Below are positions 44,266 through 53,693 of a DNA stretch of 64,000 bases, in pieces; the first letter of the stretch is position 1, and every line of letters begins with the position of its first letter. The notes under the pieces are model-generated. The model saw only the letters and a program-made list of their open reading frames with translations, made no database searches and was not told the origin of the DNA. Source of the stretch: Candidatus Zymogenaceae bacterium (GTDB lineage: Bacteria > Desulfobacterota > Zymogenia > Zymogenales > Zymogenaceae); the NCBI GenBank assembly GCA_016931225.1, contig JAFGFE010000008.1, positions 1 through 64,000 of the forward strand. The letters run 5' to 3'. Position numbers and translations under genes: made by a program.

Positions 44266-45567
44266 ATGGAACACGAAGCGGTGCGGCTGTTGTCCGAATA
44301 CCTGAAGCTGAACACCACGAATCCCCCGGGAAACGAGCACAAGGGTGTCAGGTTCTTCGCCGATATTTTCGACGCCGAGGGAATTGAATACAAAACGTAC
44401 GAATCACTCCCGGGTCGGGGCTCGATCCGGGCGGTCATCAAGGGCACGGGCAAAAAGGATCCGCTGACGCTTTTGAACCATATCGACGTGGTCCCGGCCA
44501 ATGCCGAGGAATGGAACTTCGATCCCTTCAGCGGCGAGGTGACCGATGGGATGATTCGGGGGCGCGGGGCGCTGGACATGAAGGGCCAGGGCATCCTGGA
44601 GCTGATGGCGTTTCTCGTAATCAAAAGACAGGGAATAACACCGAACCGCGATCTGATATTCGTCGCGGTGGCCGACGAGGAGATGGGCGGTGGGCTCGGT
44701 ATGGGATGGCTGTTGGAAAATCACCCCGAGGACTTCCCGAAGGGCACCGTCATCAACGAGGTCGGGTTCACGCTGACGGACCTGCTCCCCTCGGGCCCGC
44801 TGGCCATGGTGGCGCCGGCGGAAAAGGGGCCGTGCTGGCTGCGACTTGTTCGGAAGGGGGAGCCGGGCCACGGCTCCATGCCCCACGATAAAAACGCCCT
44901 GCATCTGATGATCGAGGCGCTGGGCCGTCTGATAGCGGCGGAACGCCCGATCATCATCACCTCCATCACCGCGGAATACTTCAAAAACCTTGCCACGGGC
45001 TGGGAGTTCTTGAAGCCCTACGTCGAAGACGGAAAGGAAGAGACCCTGGTGGAGATCCTCAAGACCAGCGGGCTTCTCTCCATGCCCCAGATGAAGGCGG
45101 TGGTCACCAATACCCTGAGCGTCAACAAGCTGACCGCCGGGGACAAGACCAACGTCATCCCCAGCCATTGCGAGGCGGAGCTTGACGTGCGGCTGCTGCC
45201 GGGTCAGAAGATTGATGACTTCATCGCCTTTATCCGAAAGACCCTGGAGGATGACGAGATAGAGATAGAAATCATCTACGCCTGCGAGGCGAGCTGGTCG
45301 TCCATGGATACCGACGACTACCGGACGATGCTGGATATCATCAAAAAGCACAATCCTGGTGCGGTGGTCACCCCCTGGCTTATCGCCGGCACCACGGACA
45401 GCCGTTTTTATCGTGTGGCCGGTGCAGACGCATACGGTATCCTGCCGGTGTCCATTCCCCTGAGCCATGTCAAGATGATTCACGGCATCGACGAGCAGAT
45501 ATCAGTCGAGAACGTGGTGACCGGAACGGAGATTTTCACCGAGATCGTCACGACCCTGTGTACGTGA
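44266..45567 (+). CDS. M20-family metallo-peptidase/amidohydrolase
   Basis: 433 residues of the ArgE/DapE/carboxypeptidase G2 group. Zinc and catalytic residues are in LLNHIDVVP (His, Asp), GRGALDMKG (bridging Asp) and AVADEEMGG (catalytic Glu pair). The dimerisation domain begins near residue 195 (GEPGHGSMPHDKNALH), and the last His is in IPLSHVKMIHGIDE. It would cleave an amide of an amino acid. GGAGGATGAG precedes the ATG. It follows cyuA by 152 bases and may provide the amino acid for the enzymes upstream. Confidence 0.88.
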   Translation: MEHEAVRLLSEYLKLNTTNPPGNEHKGVRFFADIFDAEGIEYKTYESLPGRGSIRAVIKGTGKKDPLTLLNHIDVVPANAEEWNFDPFSGEVTDGMIRGRGALDMKGQGILELMAFLVIKRQGITPNRDLIFVAVADEEMGGGLGMGWLLENHPEDFPKGTVINEVGFTLTDLLPSGPLAMVAPAEKGPCWLRLVRKGEPGHGSMPHDKNALHLMIEALGRLIAAERPIIITSITAEYFKNLATGWEFLKPYVEDGKEETLVEILKTSGLLSMPQMKAVVTNTLSVNKLTAGDKTNVIPSHCEAELDVRLLPGQKIDDFIAFIRKTLEDDEIEIEIIYACEASWSSMDTDDYRTMLDIIKKHNPGAVVTPWLIAGTTDSRFYRVAGADAYGILPVSIPLSHVKMIHGIDEQISVENVVTGTEIFTEIVTTLCT

Positions 45568-45584
45568 TCGAAAGGAAACAGACC

Positions 45585-45791
45585 GTGAAGCCCTTCAGGA
45601 TCTTTCCGCTGTGGCGGCGTATACGGGAAGGGGGCCTTGATCTGGCCGCCGACGCCATGAACAGGGCGGGGACAAAAAGGGTCCTGCTCTCCCCCTACGA
45701 CACCTGCGATCACGGCCTTGAGCGGTTTCGAAAGCTCCTGGATGCGGACGTCACTATCCTCGAGGCGGGGGGGAGGTATCGCATCGAATAG
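45585..45791 (+). CDS. Small hypothetical protein at the operon end
   Basis: 68 residues, basic N-terminus (M-K-P-F-R-I-F-P-L-W-R-R) and an alternating C-terminal half (DADVTILEAGGRYRIE). No family. The GTG at 45585 follows GAAAGGAAACAGACC; a GTG at 45558 inside the previous gene is an alternative. A terminator starts 23 bases after its stop, which supports it as last gene of the run. Confidence 0.5.
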   Translation: MKPFRIFPLWRRIREGGLDLAADAMNRAGTKRVLLSPYDTCDHGLERFRKLLDADVTILEAGGRYRIE

Positions 45792-45813
45792 GCGAATTGA
45801 TCGTGAAATTGGG

Positions 45814-45855
45814 AAAGGCCGGCTCCCCGCTGATGCGGAGAGTCGGCCTTTCTGT
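45814..45855 (+). terminator. Rho-independent terminator ending the cyuA operon
   Basis: AAAGGCCG (45814-45821) pairs with CGGCCTTT (45844-45851); an inner CTCC..GGAG stem extends it. A short T-rich tail follows. Confidence 0.7.
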
Positions 45856-45877
45856 TATCTGTCAGATGGTCGAATAC

Positions 45878-46276
45878 CTACGGCCTCTGGACATGACAGT
45901 CAAGACATTCCGTGGGCGGGGTTTTTCCCTCCGCCTGCTCTTCCAAGTGACAGACCACGCAGCTTTTGTGCATGGCGTCCTTAAAGGGGATCTCCTTCGT
46001 ATTGGCGTTATGACACGATGAGCACAGCGGAGGCACTCCCTCGGTAAAATCCTCGGCGTTTGTGTGGTGACAGGTCACGCATGTAAGGCCCAGATCGTCC
46101 TGGTGATAGGCGTGCTTGAAGTCCACCGGCAGATACCGGGTTGTGGCCTTTGTCACGTCGTCTATCTTCATCACGTCGGGACCGTACTCCTGACAGACGG
46201 CGACAATGCACACGCAGCAGAGAAAAAGAACCACAGCGAAAACGGCCGGGAGAATTCTGTTTGTTCTTTTCATCAT
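45878..46276 (-). CDS. Exported tetrahaem class III cytochrome c
   Basis: 132 residues: signal peptide (M-M-K-R-T-N-R and a hydrophobic core to about residue 28) then four haem sites, CVTCH, CSSCH, CVVCH and CLDCH, with distal His in FKHAYHQDDLG and FKDAMHKS. This is the cytochrome c3/c7-type fold used for periplasmic electron transfer in sulfate and metal reducers. Nine bases separate it from the flavoprotein gene in front, so it is the likely electron partner of that enzyme. Confidence 0.92.
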   Translation of the reverse strand: MMKRTNRILPAVFAVVLFLCCVCIVAVCQEYGPDVMKIDDVTKATTRYLPVDFKHAYHQDDLGLTCVTCHHTNAEDFTEGVPPLCSSCHNANTKEIPFKDAMHKSCVVCHLEEQAEGKTPPTECLDCHVQRP

Positions 46277-46285
46277 CCATCCTTT

Positions 46286-47911
46286 CTATTCAATGCCTTC
46301 CATGTCCAGAATGAGCCGGGCAGCCCGCCAGCCGTTGACCTGACAGGCGCTGAACCCATGCCACCCCTGGGTCCAGTTGCCGGCAATGAATACGTTGTCG
46401 ATGGGAGTATTGTTGGGTATCTTCTGCCACTGCTCGGGACTCAGGTAGAATCCGTAGATGACACCCTTGTAGTTCATGGTGTACTCCTCGAGGGTGAAAG
46501 GAGTCATCACGACCATCTCCTCAACGTATTCCGGATTCGCAAGCTCCGGGATGACATCCGCCGCCACGAGTATCTCTTCCCAGGCCTTTTCCATCTTAAG
46601 CTTCTGATACTCTTCCGGATCCTTCGGCCAGTAATCGTAGTTGGAGTAGGCGTCGATAACCACCACGGATTTCCCCTCCGGTGCATAGACCGGGTCGCCG
46701 TAGTTGGTATAGATGGAGATGGAGGCGGCGCCTTCGGCGAAGTTACCGCTCATCATGTTGTCATAGACCGCATCGGCGTCCAGGCTTCTGCTATACAAGA
46801 TCTCCCCGTCGTCATATCCGAGGGCTTTGAGATCGATGTTCAGGCCCAGGTAGATGCCCAACAGCGAGTTTGCGATCTCGAGGTTCTTCACCTTGTCCAC
46901 GTAGTCCTTGGGCAGGTTCTCTTCCCCGATGAGGGTGAAGATCATCTGATGCGGGTCCGTGTTGCAGACGATATACCGGGCGGTGTAGACGTCGCCGTAC
47001 TCGGTCTCGACACCGCGGGCGAGGCCGTCTTCAATGATGATCTTGGTAACCAGGGTGCCGACCTTCACCGTGCCGCCCAGCTCCTCGATGCGCTCTGCAT
47101 AGGCGTAGGAGAGGTTCTGTGAGGTGCCCATGACATGAAACAGCCCGTCGTTGAGGAGCGCTTCCGTTGCCGCCATGGGTACGATGGCCGTTTCTTCGGA
47201 CGGGGGTGGGCCGTAATAGACCCAGGCGTGCCCGCACACGGCCTTGAGCTCTTCGGAGACGAAGCACTCGTCCAGAAGATCCTGAAAGGATTTATCCTTG
47301 TACTCGAAGAAGATCTTTTGTTTGAGGGGGACCTGAACCTTCACGAAAAACGCCTTCAAGCCGGTGTAGCGGAACAGGTTCTTCACGCTCATCAGTTCAT
47401 CGTACAGCCCGGTACACAGGGTGTGGAATTTATCGATGCCTTCGGACTCCTCGGGCCACTGTGCCTTCAGGTTCTCCACTGTGCCGTCCCATGTATTGGG
47501 AACGACCACATCCACGCCGGGGAATACGGATCGATAGTAGTCATCCAGCTCGTAAAGCTCGACCTTGTCATAGACGCCGCACATATTCAGCAGCGTATAC
47601 AGTCCTCGATCGTTTCTTCCGGGTCCGCCTCCGGCCATCAGGTGCAGGGCCGTTTCAAAGGTAAAATCGCCCCGGGAGAAGTTGGAGGCGCATCCTCCCA
47701 CCTTGTGATGCTGTTCCAGCAGCAGTACTTTCAACCCGTTGGAGGCCAGGTGGGCCCCTGCGGAAAGTCCCGCCATTCCGCCGCCGATGACGATAACGTC
47801 ATATTCGGCGTCAAAGTCCGGCGCCTCTTTTGTACCGCAGCCCGTGAGAATGAGAAAACAGGCCAGGGCCACGATGGCAGGTAGGTAAAAGATACGGCGT
47901 GTTTTGTTCAT
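46286..47911 (-). CDS. Exported FAD-dependent oxidoreductase, Tat-type lipoprotein
   Basis: 541 residues. The N-terminus has KTRRIFYL, close to the Tat motif, and a lipobox ILTGC with Cys25, so the protein should be folded with FAD, exported and lipid-anchored. The FAD site is DVIVIGGGMAGLSAGAHLAS, followed by LEQHHKVGGCASNF, as in the phytoene desaturase/CrtI-like amine oxidase superfamily; the C-terminus has VFIAGNWTQGWHGFSACQVNG. Substrate unknown. AAGGAGACTCTC precedes the ATG at 47911. With the tetrahaem cytochrome it forms a two-gene periplasmic redox unit. Confidence 0.85.
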   Translation of the reverse strand: MNKTRRIFYLPAIVALACFLILTGCGTKEAPDFDAEYDVIVIGGGMAGLSAGAHLASNGLKVLLLEQHHKVGGCASNFSRGDFTFETALHLMAGGGPGRNDRGLYTLLNMCGVYDKVELYELDDYYRSVFPGVDVVVPNTWDGTVENLKAQWPEESEGIDKFHTLCTGLYDELMSVKNLFRYTGLKAFFVKVQVPLKQKIFFEYKDKSFQDLLDECFVSEELKAVCGHAWVYYGPPPSEETAIVPMAATEALLNDGLFHVMGTSQNLSYAYAERIEELGGTVKVGTLVTKIIIEDGLARGVETEYGDVYTARYIVCNTDPHQMIFTLIGEENLPKDYVDKVKNLEIANSLLGIYLGLNIDLKALGYDDGEILYSRSLDADAVYDNMMSGNFAEGAASISIYTNYGDPVYAPEGKSVVVIDAYSNYDYWPKDPEEYQKLKMEKAWEEILVAADVIPELANPEYVEEMVVMTPFTLEEYTMNYKGVIYGFYLSPEQWQKIPNNTPIDNVFIAGNWTQGWHGFSACQVNGWRAARLILDMEGIE

Positions 47912-48463
47912 GAGAGTCTCCTTGTATCTGGTGGTGAATATGCAACACGGATGTGATGCGGTTATGGATATAACGATCACCGCTGAACATCCGGGTAGAT
48001 GGTGGAGTGAGGAGTAATATGCCGGAAAAATCGGAATAAAAAGGCCGTGTCGGCGAACGACGTCCGTCGATGAGAAGCGGTGCAGAACTGCATGCGGCCG
48101 GAGATATCCCGCCGATGCCGGGTGTGGAGGGATGAACAGTCATGTCACTCCCTGTATGATGGGTACGATTGTAAACAAGCCGACGGGAGATGTCAATATA
48201 ATTAGCACAAGAGAGTCATTTAAACGGACGTTAATAATGGCGGAGAAATCCGACCATGATGGAAAAGTCTCCCGGTTTTCGACCGAGGGCCGTGTACAGG
48301 AACGGAGGATGTTTTTTCACCCATCGGTATCCCGATTTGTATGTTTCAGACGTTCCGGATGAGTTCACGCGGACGCTTGTCAGGCACCGCTGTTGTGTGG
48401 TATACAGGAACGGTATCGTGTATCCGATATGTATTTCTTCTGTGAAGACCGACCGGGGGCCTC
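47912..48463. other. Intergenic between divergent genes, nothing supported
   Basis: It should carry the promoters of the flavoprotein-cytochrome pair and of the first sulfatase. Short frames reach into the sulfatase gene from 48256 but are out of its frame. No clear promoter pair or hairpin was identified. Confidence 0.35.
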
Positions 48464-49918
48464 ATGAAGAGACGGGAGTTCTTGAAATCGGCGGGACTCG
48501 TGACCGCCGCCATGACCGGTATGAGCCTGGGGGGGCCGGGGTGCACGGGGGCGGGAGAGCCCAGCCCCGATGCGCCCAATTTTCTCTTCATCACCGCGGA
48601 CAACCTGGGCTGGAAAGACCTCTTTTCCTTCGGCAACCCCAATATCCACACCCCGAATATCGACCGCCTGGCGAATGAGGGAATGCGCTTCACCCGGGCG
48701 TTCGTCACCTCGTCGAGCTGTTCCCCCAGCCGGGCCACGTTCCTCACCGGCCAGTATCCCCACACCAACGGGGTGGTGGGCATCACCAACCGGCATTTTT
48801 TCATGCAGCTCTCCCCCTGTGCCGTCACCCTGCCAAAGCTCTTAAATCGGGCGGGATACACGACCGCCCTGGAGGGGAAGTGGCACCCGGCGGTGTTTTT
48901 GCCCGCGAAGTGGTACGGTTTCACCGAGCGGTTCGGCGGGCTTGCCACCAGTGCCGAGGAGATGTGGATTACCGACACCTCTCGGACCTGGGAATTTCTC
49001 GAGCGAAACAAGGACACCCGCTTCTACCTGGAGATGAACTTCATGAACAACCACCGGGATCCCTACGGGCGGATGACCTTCGCCGAGGACTTTCCGGTGA
49101 ACCCGGAGGCGGTTGTCGTCCCGGACTACTGGGCGCTGCCGGACTGGCCGGAGATCAGAGACGACATCGCCCGGTACTACAGCCAGACCATGGAGATGGA
49201 CCGGCTCATCGGGGAGGTGCTGGACATGCTCGACGAGCTGGGTTTGGCCGAAAACACATTTGTCTCTTTCTTGAGCGACAACGGTCCCCAGATGCCGGGG
49301 CACATCATGGCGCTGTATGACCGGGGCGTGCAGACGCCGCTTCTGATGCGCTGGCCGAAGAGAATCCCGGCGGGGGTCGACTACGACGGTCTTGTCAGCA
49401 CGGTGGACCTGATGCCCACCTTTCTCGACGCCGTGGGGCTTGAGATACCGGACGACGTCCAGGGGGTATCGCTGCTGCCGGTCATCACCGGGGAGGAAAC
49501 GGGTGCCGTCCGGGACGCGGTGTTTCTGGAGATGGACTATCACGTCTACTCCATCCCCACCCGGGGGGTGCGCACCGAGCGGTATAAATACCTGAAAAAC
49601 TATTCGGACACGGCCATCGGCCTCGACCAGCTCAACAACGCCGAGTGGGCCCGTCGCCTCTGCGAGCTGTCGAACCATCCCTGGATGCGCCCCCGGAAGC
49701 CCGAGGAGCTCTATGACCTGGAGACGGACCCGAACGAGCAGGTGAACCTTGCGGGCGATCCGGCCTATGCCGGGGCCCTGGAGGAGATGCGTGGCCGCCT
49801 TCGAGCGTGGCAGGAGGAGACGGCTGACCCCTTCCTGGATGCCCCGTTCACCCTGGATTACGAGGAAAATAAAGAGATTTACAAGCCGACGGATCCGGAA
49901 GAGCGGGCGTACAAGTAG
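48464..49918 (+). CDS. Tat-exported sulfatase (formylglycine type), copy 1
   Basis: 484 residues. Signal MKRREFLKSAG is a Tat motif; a Cys follows near residue 27 (GGPGC), so it may also be a lipoprotein. Sulfatase core: FITADNLGWKDL for metal, active-site Cys86 in SSCSPSRATFLTGQYPH (C-x-P-S-R, changed to formylglycine), EGKWHPAVF and SDNGPQMPGH for the second metal site. The C-terminus has the sulfatase ending ELYDLETDPNEQVNL. It removes sulfate from a sulfated sugar or other ester outside the cytoplasm. Starts a two-gene tandem. Confidence 0.92.
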   Translation: MKRREFLKSAGLVTAAMTGMSLGGPGCTGAGEPSPDAPNFLFITADNLGWKDLFSFGNPNIHTPNIDRLANEGMRFTRAFVTSSSCSPSRATFLTGQYPHTNGVVGITNRHFFMQLSPCAVTLPKLLNRAGYTTALEGKWHPAVFLPAKWYGFTERFGGLATSAEEMWITDTSRTWEFLERNKDTRFYLEMNFMNNHRDPYGRMTFAEDFPVNPEAVVVPDYWALPDWPEIRDDIARYYSQTMEMDRLIGEVLDMLDELGLAENTFVSFLSDNGPQMPGHIMALYDRGVQTPLLMRWPKRIPAGVDYDGLVSTVDLMPTFLDAVGLEIPDDVQGVSLLPVITGEETGAVRDAVFLEMDYHVYSIPTRGVRTERYKYLKNYSDTAIGLDQLNNAEWARRLCELSNHPWMRPRKPEELYDLETDPNEQVNLAGDPAYAGALEEMRGRLRAWQEETADPFLDAPFTLDYEENKEIYKPTDPEERAYK

Positions 49919-49998
49919 CTCCCTTTCGGGAGACGATCGAACAGGGACAGGCCTACGCTGTTTCTCTTTTTATTCTTATTCGAACTGCGAGGTATGGT

Positions 49999-51456
49999 AT
50001 GAAACGACGAGACTTTTTGAAAGGTACGGCGATTGCCGCCCTCGCCGGAACGGGGCTCTGCGGCCTTGGAATTTCCGGATGTTCTCGGGAGTTCGCAAAT
50101 GATCCCGATCTCCCCAACGTGATATTCATTACCGCCGACGACCTGGGGTGGCTCGACCTCTCCTCCTTCGGCAACCCCGATATCGAAACCCCGAACATCG
50201 ACCGCCTGGCCGATGAGGGGATACGTTTTACCCAGGCCTTCGTGGTGGCGTCGAGCTGCTCGCCCAGCCGGGCCAGCATGATCACCGGGCAGTATCCCCA
50301 CACCAACGGCGTGGATTCCCTGACCCACGTGCGCTTCAAGAAGCAGCTCAGGCCGGGCTACACGACGATGCCGTCGCTTCTGAAGAAGCGGGGCTACAAC
50401 ACCGCCATTGAGGGGAAGTGGCACGTCGCCCCCTACTTCTTCACCAGTTGGTACGGATACCGGGAGCGGCTGGGGGGCATCGCCCTCAAGAGCGAAGATA
50501 TGTGGATCAAGGACACGGACCTGACCATGGAGTTCCTGGAGCGGAACAAGGACAACCGCTTCTACCTGGAGCTCAACTACATGAACAACCACAGGAAAGA
50601 CGACGGCGAGTTCTACTTCGACGAGGACTTCCCCGTCGATCCCGAGAAGGTCCACGTGCCCGACTACTGGACTCTGCCGGACTGGGAGGAGATACGGCTG
50701 GAGGTGGCGAAGTTCTACAGTCAGACTCTCAAGATGGACTCCATGATCGGGGAGGTGCTGGACAAGCTCGACGAGCTGGGGATCGCGGACGAGACGCTCG
50801 TTATCTTCGTCTCGGACAACGGGCCGCCCTTTCCGGGCAACAAGATGACCCACTACGATCGGGGCACGGGAACGCCGCTCCTGATGCGATGGCCGGAAAA
50901 GATCCCCGCGGGACTGATCTATGACGGGCTGGTCAGCACCATCGACATCATGCCGACGGTGCTGGACGCCGTGGGCGTCGAGATCCCCGAGGAGCTCCAG
51001 GGGACGAGCCTGTGGCCCGTGGCGATGGGAGTGGAGACCGGGCCGGTCCACGACGCGGTCTTCAACGAGATGACCTATCACGTCTACTACCTGCCGGGAC
51101 GGGCGGTCAGGACCACGAAATACGAATACATCAGGAACTATTCGGACATCGCCAAGGGGCTGGACCAGTGCAACCACATGGAGTGGGCCCATCGGGTCTG
51201 TGAGCTTCCCAACCAGCCCTGGAAGAGTCCCCGGGTGCCGGAAGAGCTGTACGACCTGAGAAAGGACCCGAACGAGCAGGTGAACCTGGTGGACGATCCG
51301 GCATATGCGGGAGTACTGGATGAGATGCGGGCGCTTCTGGACGAGCACATGGAGAAGACGAATGACGCCTACCTGGGCGCCCCCTTCACCCATGACTACG
51401 AGGAATATAAAGAGATATACGAGATGGTCATCCCTGAGGAGCCTGCGGACAAGTAA
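49999..51456 (+). CDS. Tat-exported sulfatase, copy 2
   Basis: 485 residues, a clear tandem duplicate of copy 1 over its whole length. Tat motif MKRRDFLKGTA; Cys near residue 28 (GISGC) fits a lipobox. Metal site FITADDLGWLDL keeps two Asp where copy 1 has Asp-Asn; active-site Cys87 in SSCSPSRASMITGQYPH; EGKWHVAPY and SDNGPPFPGN complete the site. The two copies share the unusual ending (YEEYKEIYE / YEENKEIYK). 80 bases after copy 1, so probably co-transcribed, with different substrate preference. Confidence 0.92.
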   Translation: MKRRDFLKGTAIAALAGTGLCGLGISGCSREFANDPDLPNVIFITADDLGWLDLSSFGNPDIETPNIDRLADEGIRFTQAFVVASSCSPSRASMITGQYPHTNGVDSLTHVRFKKQLRPGYTTMPSLLKKRGYNTAIEGKWHVAPYFFTSWYGYRERLGGIALKSEDMWIKDTDLTMEFLERNKDNRFYLELNYMNNHRKDDGEFYFDEDFPVDPEKVHVPDYWTLPDWEEIRLEVAKFYSQTLKMDSMIGEVLDKLDELGIADETLVIFVSDNGPPFPGNKMTHYDRGTGTPLLMRWPEKIPAGLIYDGLVSTIDIMPTVLDAVGVEIPEELQGTSLWPVAMGVETGPVHDAVFNEMTYHVYYLPGRAVRTTKYEYIRNYSDIAKGLDQCNHMEWAHRVCELPNQPWKSPRVPEELYDLRKDPNEQVNLVDDPAYAGVLDEMRALLDEHMEKTNDAYLGAPFTHDYEEYKEIYEMVIPEEPADK

Positions 51457-51625
51457 TCCCCTCGGGAAGCGACCGGACGGGAGCCGATCGTGCGGATGAC
51501 CGTGCCGGGATGGGAGGAGGGGCGACATCTTTGATATCTCGATCTCTTGACTTGCCTCCTTCATCTTCTGTGGAGGGGGTGAGTTTTATTTTTTGGGGGG
51601 TGTCGTCTTGCCGGGCCTATCGGCG

Positions 51626-51664
51626 AAAAAAACCCGCGCCCGCCCCGATATCCGGGACGGGCGC
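51626..51664 (-). terminator. Terminator of the third sulfatase transcript
   Basis: GCGCCCG (51636-51642) pairs with CGGGCGC (51658-51664); on the minus strand the hairpin is followed by GGG and seven T (51632-51626). It lies 28 bases after the sulfatase stop. Confidence 0.75.
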
Positions 51665-51691
51665 CGATACATTTGTGGCTGCGTAGAGTCG

Positions 51692-53095
51692 TTATGTTTC
51701 CAGCTCCGCCTCGAGCGTGTGCATCAAATTGGCAAGCTCCGTCGTCAATTCCTCCCCCTCGGGTGTGCCGAAAAGATCATTTTCCTCCTTGGGATCCACC
51801 GTCAGATCATACAGTTCCGGCTTCCTCCTCCCCTCGAACTGGACGAACTTATGGGTCTTCGTCCTCACCCCGATCATATTCGGCACGTCCTCGGGGAAGT
51901 ATTTATAGTATTCATAGAACCAGGCGTCCCTCCCCGGCGCATCGGCCCGGGAGAGTATGGGCAGGAAGCTCGTCCCCTGGACGTGATCGGGGATGTCCAG
52001 CCCGGCAAGCTCAAGCAGCGTCGGCGCCAGGTCCACGTTGAGGACCATCTGGGAGCGGGTGCCGCCCTCATCCGGCACCAGCCAGGGGCACCGGACTATG
52101 AACTGTATCTTGATGGACTCCTCGTAGTGCCAGTTGATGCCGATGAGGCGGTGTTCACCCCACAGGTAGCCGTTATCGGAGGCGTAGATGACGATGGTAT
52201 CATCGGCCACTCCCGCCTCATCGAGGTAGGTGAGCACACGACTGATCTCCCTGTCCATCCCGGTGACGGCCTCGCAGTAGCGCCGATAGAGATTTTCGAT
52301 GGAGCCGACCATCGTCCCCTCAAAGACGTTGCCGTCGGCCCGCCCCAGCCACGGGTCTACCTCACCGGGGATGGGGGGCGTCTCATCTGCGTACATGCCG
52401 GCCAGGTCTTTCGGCGGCAGAAACGGAAAATGGGCGGTCTTGTAGGAGAGGTAGAGGCAGAAGGGGTTGTCCCGCTCCCGATCGAGGTACGAAAGCGCCC
52501 GGTCCGTCAGCTCCGTGATGAGATACGGTGTGTTGGAGGGCTCTTCCTTCCCGTTGACCACCAGGGGGCAGTCGAAATACTGGCCCTGGTGCTCCTTGAT
52601 GGTGAACGACACGTACTCGTTCAGGTACGGCAGCTCCGGCAGCCCCTCGCCGGGGAGGTGGAACTTCCCGATGAAGGCGGTGTCGTAGCCCGACTCCGAG
52701 AGGTTCTCCAGGAAAAAGGGCATCGATCCGGTCCAGGGCGTGTGGTTGTTCAGGACGCCGTGACTCCGGGCGTACGCCCCGGTCAAAAAGCTCGCCCGGG
52801 ACGGGCTGCACAAGGATGTAGTGCAGAAGGCGTTTTCGAACAGCAAGCCTTCCCCGGCCAGGCGATCCAGGGCCGGCGTCTGGATGAAGGGATGCCCCGT
52901 GACGCCCAGGCAGTCGTAGCGGACATTGTCGCTGAGGATAAAGATGATATTCGGTCGCCGGGCCGGCGCCCCGTCGGCTTCCCCCGGAATGGACAGGCCC
53001 GTGAGTCCCGCCGCCGCCGTGGCCCCCATGACCTTCAGCATATCCCGCCGGGTGATATCGGTATAAAACGGATTGTTTTTGTTTTTTTCGGACAT
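51692..53095 (-). CDS. Tat-exported sulfatase, copy 3 (different subgroup)
   Basis: 467 residues. N-terminal TRRDMLKVMG is a Tat motif after a 15-residue leader. Metal site IIFILSDNVRYDCLG; active-site Cys96 in SLCSPSRASFLTGAYARSHG; IGKFHLPG and ASDNGYLWGEH follow. This is closer to the choline-sulfatase/heparan-N-sulfatase-like group than to copies 1 and 2 and points the other way. The C-terminal LYDLTVDPKEENDL is standard. A membrane protein gene lies 25 bases upstream in the same operon. Confidence 0.9.
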   Translation of the reverse strand: MSEKNKNNPFYTDITRRDMLKVMGATAAAGLTGLSIPGEADGAPARRPNIIFILSDNVRYDCLGVTGHPFIQTPALDRLAGEGLLFENAFCTTSLCSPSRASFLTGAYARSHGVLNNHTPWTGSMPFFLENLSESGYDTAFIGKFHLPGEGLPELPYLNEYVSFTIKEHQGQYFDCPLVVNGKEEPSNTPYLITELTDRALSYLDRERDNPFCLYLSYKTAHFPFLPPKDLAGMYADETPPIPGEVDPWLGRADGNVFEGTMVGSIENLYRRYCEAVTGMDREISRVLTYLDEAGVADDTIVIYASDNGYLWGEHRLIGINWHYEESIKIQFIVRCPWLVPDEGGTRSQMVLNVDLAPTLLELAGLDIPDHVQGTSFLPILSRADAPGRDAWFYEYYKYFPEDVPNMIGVRTKTHKFVQFEGRRKPELYDLTVDPKEENDLFGTPEGEELTTELANLMHTLEAELET

Positions 53096-53120
53096 ATATG
53101 TATCCTCCCTCGTTCGGTGA

Positions 53121-53693
53121 TTACAGGCCCGCGCCGGGGCCGAACAGCATCCGGTATACCACCAGGTAGTAGCTGAAGATATTCTCCCCCCGGCCCCAGG
53201 CGTAGAGGGCGAACACCAGACAGACGGCGAGGACGCCCACGGCGATGACCGGGAGAGAAAAGACCTTCACGTCTTCACCCCGGCGGGCGCTCCCCCTTCG
53301 CATGCCGATTTCCAGAAACGCCATCTCCGCCGTCAGGAGCAGTATCAGCCAGATGTTAAGCGGGTTCAGGTAGAAGTAGAGGGATTCGGTTACGGTAAAG
53401 GCGGCGAGCATCCTGAAAAAGTCCTTGGTCGCCCAAGCAAGCGGCGTCACAAGGCACGCGATCACCCGCTCGAGAGCTCCCGCTCCCCGGCGATAGGTCA
53501 ACGGATAGATAACCAGGGGGCCGAAGGCGACGGAGAAAAACAAGAAGATGCCGAATATCTGGGCCAGCGTGTCGTGCAGGGATCGATTGTCCAGCCGCCA
53601 CGCCACGTGGTACCCGATCCACGACCCGGCGGCGACGATCAAGACGATCAGAACCGGGAGAATGAATCGCCTGGCAAAGGATTGTCGTTCCAT
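53121..53693 (-). CDS. Membrane protein upstream of the third sulfatase
   Basis: 190 residues with five hydrophobic segments (about 11-27, 42-60, 78-98, 108-124, 146-165). No family is recognised. The spacing to the sulfatase (25 bases) indicates one transcript, so it may help transport or sense the sulfatase product, but this is only positional. The start M-E-R-Q-S-F-A-R-R at 53693 follows AAAAGGAGTAGCGT on the minus strand. Confidence 0.65.
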   Translation of the reverse strand: MERQSFARRFILPVLIVLIVAAGSWIGYHVAWRLDNRSLHDTLAQIFGIFLFFSVAFGPLVIYPLTYRRGAGALERVIACLVTPLAWATKDFFRMLAAFTVTESLYFYLNPLNIWLILLLTAEMAFLEIGMRRGSARRGEDVKVFSLPVIAVGVLAVCLVFALYAWGRGENIFSYYLVVYRMLFGPGAGL

